From JOPF133 sp052144935 (GTDB lineage: Bacteria > Acidobacteriota > Terriglobia > Bryobacterales > Bryobacteraceae): a DNA stretch of 18,750 bases. A program made the position numbers and the translations under genes. The stretch spans positions 1-18,750 of the forward strand of contig JBKQPR010000130.1 of assembly GCA_052144935.1 (NCBI GenBank), in the 5' to 3' direction. Positions 1 through 5,943 of the stretch are shown piece after piece (position 1 is the first letter of the stretch; each line of letters begins with the position of its first letter). The notes under the pieces are model-generated. The model had not been told where the DNA came from. It did no database searches and saw only the letters and a list, made by a program, of their open reading frames with translations.

Positions 1-51
1 GCGGAAAAGAACTCTGGGGGCAGGAGGTGAAGCAGCGAAAACTAAACTGAC

Positions 52-1006
52 TTACTCACACACGAGGGGCATCAGCCGAGCGGGGCCAGCGCTCGGAAGG
101 GTGATCGTGTGCATAATCCAGGTGACAGTGTGCCTGCCTCTGGTCCAGGTAATGCTGTCGCTCATATTGAAGGTGAAGTCGGTGCCGTTCTTGAGGAAGC
201 GGTCGTCGAAGCTGACGTTGGGCGGATCCTGAACGTTGAAGGAATACCGCGGGATGATATCGTCCGGGTTGGACGAAGGAAACCACTGCCCCGCCGTATA
301 TCCCAGAGCCGCCCGCGACACCGTAGAGAGGGGGTCCCCCTTTGTCGGGACCTGCTGAGTGGGAGTCAGGGTGTCATTGAAGGCCTTCCAACCCTCGTGA
401 TTGCGGCGCACGCCAGCCTGAAATTCCGACACCATTGTGGGCGAGAAGATGTGCGTCCAGCCGGTGGCTAGCCCTTCTTCGGAAAAGCAATAGCACTGCG
501 CAAAGAAGCCCGTGGGCGTGGCGGCGGCGGAAACCGCGTAGCCCTGATCCTCGGAAAGAAACGTCTTGCCGCGCACGAAGATCCGGTCCTTCTCTTTGGG
601 CACGTAGTCGATTCGGAACAACTGGGTGCGCTTGGGGAAGTTCAGGACTTCCTGGATCTGATAGTTGTAGTTGTAGCCGGTGATCGACGGATACACGAAA
701 TTCGGCAGCGGCAGGATGTTCAGCAGAATCTGGCCGTTGGGGTTCAGACGGTTGGCGGGAATGATACCTCCCGGGCGGTACCGCCTGGAAGGTAAAAGCT
801 CCGGCTTCGCCGCTGGCCATCGAGCGAACCTCCCTGGTGGATTCGCTGGTAAGGCTTACAGTGGCAGCCGGGACAGCCCGGCCCGACTGGTCCATTACCG
901 TTCCTTCGATCGTTCCGGTGGTAGTCATCTGCGCGAAGATGCACCCCGACGATAGCGCGGCCAGCAGCGAGCAATAAAGCAACCTGCGGTTCAGAAATCC
1001 CCTCAC
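52..1006 (-). pseudogene. Broken TonB-dependent receptor (Oar-like, carboxypeptidase-regulatory-like N-terminus)
   Basis: Intact relatives are outer-membrane receptors of about 1000-1200 residues with a signal peptide, a Cna-B/carboxypeptidase-regulatory-like domain, a plug and a beta-barrel. Here a GTG start at 1006 with a strong ribosome site (AAGGGGGG) gives a signal peptide ending near CIFAQ, then the regulatory-like domain (GTIEGTVMDQSGRAVPAATV) up to FQAVPPGRY. Near 765-780 the homology jumps to a segment (IIPANRLNPNGQILLNILPLPNF) that in relatives lies several hundred residues further on, and the frame shifts by one. The second frame continues with barrel-type sequence (RTQLFRIDYVPKEKDRIFVRG, SITWTRGRHTVTW) and stops at 52, with most of the barrel missing. 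The plug is deleted, so this cannot make a working receptor. The family call is strong; the junction position is approximate. Confidence 0.8.
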
Positions 1007-1180
1007 AAGCCCCCCTTCGAAACGACGACATCGTGCTAACTCTGCAATGCCGTCTCACGATTGGCGCCGGCACGGCCGCCAAGTGAGAAACGGCAGTAAC
1101 AAATGTAGCGGAACGCCTCCGTTAGCGGTAACTATCTTCTGAACTCTATAACGAGAATGGTGGCCTGTCAAGGGTTTTCT

Positions 1181-1204
1181 GCGGTTCCGGCCGGCGGGAA
1201 CCGC
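1181..1204. repeat. Perfect 8-bp inverted repeat with 8-nt spacer
   Basis: GCGGTTCC at 1181-1188 and GGAACCGC at 1197-1204 are exact reverse complements around a GC-rich spacer. It abuts the direct-repeat array that follows and may belong to the same mobile-element scar. It is followed only by TCCTTT, which makes it a poor intrinsic terminator. Confidence 0.5.
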
Positions 1205-1210
1205 TCCTTT

Positions 1211-1380
1211 GCCGGCACAAAAGTGGAAACGTCCGGTCGGCACAAAAGTGGAAACGTCCGGTCGGCGCAAAGTGGAATGCCCGGGCCGGCGCAAAGTGGA
1301 AATGTACGGTGGGCGCAAAGTGGAATGCCCGGGCCAGCGCAAAGTGGAATGCCCGGGCCGGCGCAAAGTGGAAATGTCCC
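1211..1380. repeat. Array of seven ~24-bp direct repeats, probable IS21-like element end
   Basis: Seven units of 23-25 bp lie head to tail in one orientation, each with the core GGC(A/G)CAAA(A)GTGGAA. The first two end in ACGTCCG. Three (the third, fifth and sixth) end in TGCCCGGG. The fourth and seventh end in ATGTACG and ATGTCCC. The units are adjacent with no spacers, so this is not a CRISPR array. IS21-family elements carry several copies of a transposase-binding repeat at their termini, and the core resembles such sites as I remember them. No istA or istB coding sequence is recognisable on either side, so any element has been lost. The repeat array is seen directly; the IS assignment is inference. 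Confidence 0.6.
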
Positions 1381-1593
1381 TTTTGGCCGGGACGCCGAAG
1401 CCTGTCGACGATGGTTTACCATTGCCGCCGAGCCGCCTGGCGGATATCGCAGCGCCGAGCGTGTCCGGCGTGACGGGACTTAACAAGCCGTCCCATTTGG
1501 ATTACCATAGGCTCGGAATGCGTCGCGGAGGGCGGCCATTCGCAAAGGCCGGAGCCAACAGCGTTATCGCGGGCCAATCTGAAAGCCAAGATT

Positions 1594-3498
1594 ATGCGAA
1601 CCGATGGCTTGAGCATTCCTGACAAGCGTACCCAGCCGAGCTACGGGAAACATCGGGTTGCTCCGTTGCGGCTGGTGCTGTTCCCGGTCGTGCTCCTCGC
1701 CGGCTTTTCGCTGTTTCCCTGGGTCCGAGCCAACCCCCGGTTGGCCTGGTCTTTTTGGGGGGCCGTGGGTGGACTGCTGGTGTTCCTTCTGGTCCTGCGC
1801 CGCCAGGTCGCCCGCGCCCGACGGGTGCTGCGATATGACATAGTCCCCAGGCCGGTGCACTACGTGCAGCTCGCGATGCACACCAGCATCTACGCTTACT
1901 GGGGCTGGTACTGGCGGGAGGTTTACCACTATGCGCCGCTCATCATGGCGCAAATTCTCTTCGTCTATGCCTTGGACATGCTGGTGTGCTGGTCGCGCCG
2001 AGACCGGTGGATTCTGGGCTTCGGCCCGTTCCCCATCGTTCTCAGCACGAACCTGTTTCTTTGGTTCCACGACGACTGGTTCTTCCTGCAGTTCGCCCTG
2101 GTCTCGACCGGCGTGCTGTGCAAGGAGTTCCTGACCTGGAACCGGGAGGGACGGCGGACCCACATCTTTAACCCTTCGGCCATCGCGCTGGCGATCTTTT
2201 CGGCGGGCTTGCTCATCACGCACAGCTCGCAAATCGCCTGGGGCGAGGAGATCGCCATCACCATGGGCCGGCCCCCGAATATCTACCTCGAGATTTTCCT
2301 GGTGGGCCTGGTGGTGCAGGCTCTCTTCTCGGTGACGTTGGTCACGCTCTCCGCGGCCGCGGCGCTCTACGCGCTGAACCTGATCTACACGGGATCGACC
2401 GGGGTCTACTATTTTGTCGATTCCAACATCCCGATCGCGGTCTTCCTGGGTCTGCACCTGCTCGTGACAGACCCGGCCACCTCGCCGCGGAAGGGCCTCG
2501 GCAAAGTTCTGTTCGGCGCGATGTACGGCGCCGGAGTGTTCGGCATTTACACGGCTCTGGGCACGCTCGGCGCTCCCACTTTCTACGATAAGCTGCTGTG
2601 CGTGCCGCCGCTCAACCTCCTGGTCCAGTTCCTCGACCGGGCGAGCCTGGCCCTGGCTGCGAGATTCCGGGCACTGAGGTTTCGCCCCTTGGACTGGGTC
2701 CTGGGGTGGAACCCGCGCCAAGCCAATCTCGCTCACATGGCGATGTGGATTGCGCTTTTCGGGGTAATGACGGCCACGGGCTTCGTGGGTGGCCGTCACC
2801 CGGGCAGCTCCCCCGAGTTCTGGCGCCGGGCCTGCGAGCAGGGCCGGAGAAACGCCTGCCGGACGTGGCTCGGTACCATGAATGTGGCGTGCCAGCACGA
2901 GTCGGTGCGCGCCTGCGCAACCCTGGGAGTCGTGTTGAGCGAGGGCCGCATGGTTCCGCGCGATCCATCCGAGGCGGGCAAGGATTTCGGCGCCGCCTGC
3001 GACCTGGGGCTGCGCGAAGCCTGCCTGAGCCTTGTGGCGCTGGTGCGGGAAGGCGGGCCGGACGTCTTCCAGCGCCCTTGCGACCGGGGCGATGGCGAGA
3101 GCTGCTTCATTCTGGCTTCTCTCTACTTCGGAGGCCAGGGGTTGGCCAAGGACTATGCCCGCGCCGTCACGCTCTTTCGCCAGTCCTGCGACAACGGCTG
3201 GTGGCGCGGTTGTGGCGGGCTGGGGGAATGTTACCGGTTTGGGCAGGGAACCCCCGCCGACGCCGTACAGGCGATCGGGTACTTCGAGAAGGCCTGCCGG
3301 GCCGGCATTGCGGCCAGTTGCTTCAGCGCCGGCGCCATGTACCGTCAGATGAGCGACGAGGCGCTGGCCCGGCAGCGTTTCCGGCAGGCCTGCGAGTTCA
3401 GCACCCGGCACTCGGCATCGAGCGCCGCTTACTTCATGCGGGGTTCGCTGGCGCAGCCCAGGCCGGCCTCGCCGTTCTGCTCGCAGGTGGATCCGTGA
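1594..3498 (+). CDS. RnfD/NqrB-like membrane protein fused to C-terminal Sel1 (HCP-type) repeats
   Basis: A 634-residue protein in two parts. Residues ~25-400 are strongly hydrophobic with about ten membrane segments and resemble RnfD/NqrB: an HIFNPSAIALA motif at ~191-201, GSTG at 267-270, then DSNIPIAVFLGLHLLVTDPA and DPATSPRKG (starting at 293). Residues ~405-615 carry Sel1-like repeats with six C-x7-C pairs (for example CEQGRRNAC, CDLGLREAC, CDRGDGESC, CDNGWWRGC, CRAGIAASC), the pattern of secreted Helicobacter cysteine-rich proteins, where each pair forms a disulfide. This suggests the C-terminus faces the periplasm. RnfD and NqrB are flavin-carrying subunits of Na+/H+-pumping redox complexes, but no other rnf or nqr gene is nearby, so a pumping role is not supported. 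The ATG at 1594 is the first in frame and its ribosome site is weak. Confidence 0.8.
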   Translation: MRTDGLSIPDKRTQPSYGKHRVAPLRLVLFPVVLLAGFSLFPWVRANPRLAWSFWGAVGGLLVFLLVLRRQVARARRVLRYDIVPRPVHYVQLAMHTSIYAYWGWYWREVYHYAPLIMAQILFVYALDMLVCWSRRDRWILGFGPFPIVLSTNLFLWFHDDWFFLQFALVSTGVLCKEFLTWNREGRRTHIFNPSAIALAIFSAGLLITHSSQIAWGEEIAITMGRPPNIYLEIFLVGLVVQALFSVTLVTLSAAAALYALNLIYTGSTGVYYFVDSNIPIAVFLGLHLLVTDPATSPRKGLGKVLFGAMYGAGVFGIYTALGTLGAPTFYDKLLCVPPLNLLVQFLDRASLALAARFRALRFRPLDWVLGWNPRQANLAHMAMWIALFGVMTATGFVGGRHPGSSPEFWRRACEQGRRNACRTWLGTMNVACQHESVRACATLGVVLSEGRMVPRDPSEAGKDFGAACDLGLREACLSLVALVREGGPDVFQRPCDRGDGESCFILASLYFGGQGLAKDYARAVTLFRQSCDNGWWRGCGGLGECYRFGQGTPADAVQAIGYFEKACRAGIAASCFSAGAMYRQMSDEALARQRFRQACEFSTRHSASSAAYFMRGSLAQPRPASPFCSQVDP

Positions 3499-3542
3499 AT
3501 GCTTGAATGAACACCGGGAAAACCGGCCGGCCGCGCCACAAG

Positions 3543-3562
3543 CCGGCAAAGCTGGATTTTTT
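3543..3562 (+). terminator. Possible intrinsic terminator after the RnfD-Sel1 gene
   Basis: CCGGC-AAA-GCTGG forms a 5-bp stem with one G-U pair and a 3-nt loop, followed by A and six T. It lies 45 bp after the stop of the gene ending at 3498. The stem is short, so this is only a candidate. Confidence 0.4.
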
Positions 3563-3622
3563 AGACGGCGGTCCCAACGCCGGAAAGCGCCGCGCGGCTA
3601 GCCTGCGTCTCCCATCAAGCCA

Positions 3623-3848
3623 ACCCGCGGTAGCGGACAGGTGGACCGGATTCTCGCCCGCCATTTCCACGCGCAAGGCACGCGGTTACGGTGTTCAGCC
3701 GCAGCCCGCGACAGGGATCGATGGCGCGTGGTTGCCTGGGACGGCCTCACGCCCGGCGCCTGGATTGCCGGCCTTGCTGAGAGCGATATCTGCATCAACC
3801 TTGCGGGACGGAGCCTGAACTGCCGCTACAATGCGGCCAACCGGCGGA
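3623..3848 (+). pseudogene. Decayed partial duplicate of the epimerase N-terminus
   Basis: This stretch matches 4522-4746, the first ~80 codons of the intact epimerase, at roughly 80% identity by eye; from 3631 on it sits at an offset of 900 bp. Shared segments include RILARHFHAQG, AWDGLTPG and INLAGRS. The copy lacks a G in the codons for the glycine-rich nucleotide-binding loop, has lost one base near 3680 and gained one near 3710. The last two cancel, so the reading frame survives but the residues between them are scrambled. Homology stops sharply after the ANRR motif. There is no start codon and no remainder of the gene, so this is a relic of a duplication rather than a gene. Confidence 0.85.
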
Positions 3849-3866
3849 ACCGGCTGCGACTGTTTC

Positions 3867-3934
3867 TGAACGGGTTCAAAATAGCGGTTGACAGGCTGCC
3901 CGCCGAAGCCCATACTGGTCTTGAACACGTTCAA
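3867..3934 (+). promoter_or_regulatory. Promoter flanked by two matching palindromic operators
   Basis: TTGACA (3888-3893) and CATACT (3911-3916) are separated by 17 bp and form a good sigma-70-type promoter. TGAAC-GG-GTTCA (3867-3878) lies just upstream of the -35, and TTGAAC-AC-GTTCAA (3921-3934) covers the predicted start of transcription. Both have perfect arms and a 2-nt centre, and their centres are 55 bp apart, about five helical turns. Paired sites around a promoter are typical of repression by a dimeric regulator, possibly with looping. The regulator is not identifiable here. The spacing differs from the LexA GAAC-N4-GTTC box. The transcript would read into the SRPBCC and epimerase genes. 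Confidence 0.55.
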
Positions 3935-4002
3935 ATACGTGCAGCGCGGGCCGCGGCCCAATGCCGGCGGGCAATCCCGGCCGGCGCTGCGGAGATGCGC
4001 AC

Positions 4003-4533
4003 ATGGTGACACTGGAAGAGCTGACGGTGATACAGGCGCCGATCGAGCGATGCTTCGATCTGGCGCGCAGCGTCGAAGTGCACCTCGTGGGAAACGTCCA
4101 TTCCGGAGAGTCGGCAGTAGCTGCGGCTGGGGTCACCTCCGGGCTGGTCGGCATGGGGCAGCGGGTTACCTGGCGGGCGAAGCACTTCGGCGTATGGCAT
4201 AAACTCACCAGTGAAATCACGGCGATGGATCGGCCGGCCTGGTTTCAGGACACTATGATTCGGGGACCGTTTCGATCCATGCGGCACGATCACTTCTTTC
4301 GGCCCCTGTCCGGCGATCGAACCGAAATGAAGGACCTGTTTTGGGTTGAGGCCCCGCTGCCGCTTCTGGGCCGGCTGGCTGAGATGGCTTTCCTCCGCCG
4401 CTACATGCAGGCCCTCCTCGACGAGCGGAATGCGGCGATTCAGCGAATCGCCGAGTCATCCGAGTGGCGGAGATATCTGCCATCGGAGCCGGAAGGCGAT
4501 GGATCGTATGAGAATTGTCATACCCGGCGGTAG
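4003..4533 (+). CDS. SRPBCC-family (START/Bet v1-like) protein
   Basis: A 176-residue soluble protein. The N-terminus (VTLEELTVIQAPIERCFDLARSVE), the mid-region (GMGQRVTWRAKHFGVWHKLTSEI) and the segment GPFRSMRHDHFFRPL are characteristic of SRPBCC proteins, which fold into a hydrophobic ligand-binding cavity. The ligand cannot be told from sequence. I chose the ATG at 4003 because GGAG sits 8 bp upstream and the domain starts immediately after; an upstream in-frame ATG at 3961 lacks these supports. The gene overlaps the start of the epimerase by 26 bp, indicating an operon. SRPBCC and TIGR01777 proteins are often adjacent or fused in other bacteria, which suggests they act together on one hydrophobic substrate. 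Confidence 0.8.
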   Translation: MVTLEELTVIQAPIERCFDLARSVEVHLVGNVHSGESAVAAAGVTSGLVGMGQRVTWRAKHFGVWHKLTSEITAMDRPAWFQDTMIRGPFRSMRHDHFFRPLSGDRTEMKDLFWVEAPLPLLGRLAEMAFLRRYMQALLDERNAAIQRIAESSEWRRYLPSEPEGDGSYENCHTRR

Positions 4534-5548
4534 CGGACAGGTGGGCCGGATTCTCGCCCGCCATTTCCACGCCCAGGGTCACGCGGTGACCGTGTTCAGC
4601 CGCAGCCCGCGGCCGGCTCCCTGGCGCATGGTTGCCTGGGACGGCCTCACGCCCGGCGGCTGGATCGCCGATCTCGAGCGGAGCGATGTCTGCATCAACC
4701 TGGCGGGGCGGAGCGTGGATTGCCGGTACACCGCGGCCAACCGGCGCTCCATCCATGAATCGCGGATTCGGAGCACCCTCCTGTTGAACCAAGCGATCGC
4801 CTCTCTCAAGCATCCTCCCCGGCTGTGGATGAACGCGAGCACCGCAACCATCTACCGGCACGCCCTGGACCGCGCCATGGACGAGGCTACCGGCGAACTG
4901 GGCGGCAACGAACCGGGCGCGCCGGACACCTGGAATTTTTCGATCGATGTCGCCAAAAGCTGGGAAGAGGCTCTCTTTTCGACGCCCACGCCGCGCACGC
5001 GCAAGGTGGCGATCCGCAGCGCGATGACGTTCAGCCCGGACCGAGGGGGAGTCTTCGATATGTTCTCAGCCCTTGCCCGCCGTGGCTTGGGCGGCCGGCA
5101 AGGGTCCGGCGATCAGTTCGTTTCCTGGATTCACGAAGCCGACTTCGTGCGGGCCGTGGAACTCATCGTCTCTCGGGAGGAGTTTAGCGGCGTAGTCAAC
5201 CTGGCCTCTCCCAACCCGCTGCCGAATCGCGAGTTCATGCGAGCGCTACGCCAGGCATGGGGCATGCCCTTCGGCCTGGCCACTCCGGGATGGATGCTTG
5301 AGATTGGCTGCTATCTGATGCGCACCGAGTCGGAGCTGGTCCTCAAGAGCCGCCGGGTTGTACCGGTCAGACTCCTGGCTGCCGGCTTTCAGTTCCAATT
5401 CCCGGATTGGCCCGCCGCCGCGCGCGATCTGGTGGGCCGTTGGGGCGGCGGCCCCCGGAGAGCGCCCTGGCAACCGCTCCCTTACGGGGCACCCCCTGGG
5501 CCCGACTCTGAAAAGCGCATCGGAGCCGAGCCCAGGGGTGTCCGGTAA
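4508..5548 (+). CDS. TIGR01777-family NAD(P)-dependent epimerase (YfcH/SulA-like)
   Basis: A 346-residue extended short-chain dehydrogenase-type protein. GGSGQVG (residues 7-13) is the Rossmann nucleotide-binding loop. INLAGRSVDCRYTAANRR, NASTATIYRH, IRSAMTFSPDRGG and SWIHEADFVRA follow in the order typical of TIGR01777 proteins. The substrate of this family is unknown. The start at 4508 places the loop at its normal distance from the N-terminus; ATG at 4499 (MDRMRIV) is an alternative with a comparable ribosome site. It is co-transcribed with the SRPBCC gene. Oddly, the last ~25 codons and the stop lie within a long inverted repeat, so the C-terminal tail (PLPYGAPPGPDSEKR...) was probably acquired from that element rather than being part of the enzyme. 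Confidence 0.88.
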   Translation: MRIVIPGGSGQVGRILARHFHAQGHAVTVFSRSPRPAPWRMVAWDGLTPGGWIADLERSDVCINLAGRSVDCRYTAANRRSIHESRIRSTLLLNQAIASLKHPPRLWMNASTATIYRHALDRAMDEATGELGGNEPGAPDTWNFSIDVAKSWEEALFSTPTPRTRKVAIRSAMTFSPDRGGVFDMFSALARRGLGGRQGSGDQFVSWIHEADFVRAVELIVSREEFSGVVNLASPNPLPNREFMRALRQAWGMPFGLATPGWMLEIGCYLMRTESELVLKSRRVVPVRLLAAGFQFQFPDWPAAARDLVGRWGGGPRRAPWQPLPYGAPPGPDSEKRIGAEPRGVR

Positions 5549-5556
5549 GGGAGCGG
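5474..5556. repeat. REP-like 28-bp inverted repeat spanning the epimerase stop codon
   Basis: The arms at 5474-5501 (starting CCGCTCCCTTACGG) and 5530-5556 (ending TAAGGGAGCGG) are reverse complements except for one indel and two mismatches, around a 28-nt loop. The resulting hairpin would be very stable in RNA. Elements beginning CGCTCCCTTACGG are familiar to me from acidobacterial intergenic regions, so this is likely a dispersed palindromic element. The TAA stop of the epimerase lies in the right arm. It may also end transcription or protect the 3' end of the mRNA, though no T-run follows. Confidence 0.7.
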
Positions 5557-5565
5557 CTGGCGCTC

Positions 5566-5603
5566 TTGTGTGCTAAGCTGTCTCTGTATTAAGATATCTC
5601 GGT
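5566..5603 (+). promoter_or_regulatory. Putative leaderless promoter of padR with AGATATCT palindrome
   Basis: TTGTGT (5566-5571) and TAAGAT (5590-5595) are 18 bp apart. Transcription would begin at about 5602, essentially at the ATG at 5604, and no Shine-Dalgarno sequence precedes that ATG, so a leaderless mRNA is likely. The 8-bp palindrome AGATATCT (5592-5599) overlaps the -10 and is a candidate site for autoregulation by PadR. Confidence 0.4.
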
Positions 5604-5932
5604 ATGGCCAGACCCGACACCCTCCAAGGCTCGCTCGATCTGCTGGTGCTGAAGATTCTTTCGCGCCGCGCGCCGCTCCATGGCTACGCCATCATGACCG
5701 CGGTCGAGGAGCTTTCGGACGAAGTCCTGCGGGTGGAAGAAGGCTCGCTTTACCCGGCCCTCCACCGTATGGAAGAGGCGGCTCGATTCGCGCCAGGTGG
5801 ATCGACAAAGACAACGGGCGCCGCGCCCGCGTTTATGAGCTGACCGCGCACGGCCGCAAACAACTGGCCAGCGAGGAGGCCCGCTGGACGGCGGTCATCG
5901 GCGCGGTCGCCCGCGTCCTGAAACTGGCATAA
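5604..5932 (+). pseudogene. PadR-family transcriptional regulator, frameshifted
   Basis: The first frame gives MARPDTLQGSLDLLVLKILS...LHGYAIMTAVEEL...VEEGSLYPALHRMEEA, the winged-helix core of acidobacterial PadR regulators. After about 5778 this frame loses homology and stops at 5843. The expected continuation (IRARWIDKDNGRRARVYELTAHGRKQL...ARVLKLA) is in another frame up to TAA at 5932. Restoring one base near 5778, where GAG-CGC-GGC is expected, gives a normal ~109-residue protein. The stop overlaps the ribosome site of the permease gene (TAAGGAG), so the two form an operon. These PadR proteins are thought to repress the permease next to them. The indel may be a true mutation or a sequence error, since the rest of the gene shows no other decay. 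Confidence 0.85.
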
Positions 5933-5943
5933 GGAGAATCGCC

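Larger units (their letters stand above)
1007..1593. other. Intergenic region with no recognisable gene
   Basis: This stretch between the receptor relic and the RnfD-like gene holds the inverted repeat at 1181-1204 and the direct-repeat array at 1211-1380. Open frames crossing the array on both strands translate into monotonous repeats of the unit and are not credible genes. I recognise nothing in 1381-1593, and no clear promoter for either flanking gene stands out. Confidence 0.6.

Noticed and set aside
1211..1380. CRISPR array
   Set aside because: The units are contiguous and of 23-25 bp with no unique spacers, and no cas gene is nearby.
2598..3506. 302-codon plus-strand frame within the RnfD-Sel1 gene
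   Set aside because: It is an Arg/Gly/Pro-rich shadow in another frame of a gene with clear homology.
1564..3549. 661-codon open frame on the minus strand
   Set aside because: It lies opposite the RnfD-Sel1 gene, is extremely rich in Arg/Gln/Glu/His without domain similarity, and is a product of the GC-rich codon bias of the real gene.
3867..3934. LexA/SOS boxes
   Set aside because: The half-sites fit GAAC/GTTC, but the centre is 2 nt instead of the 4 nt of the Gram-positive box or the 7 nt of the alphaproteobacterial one.
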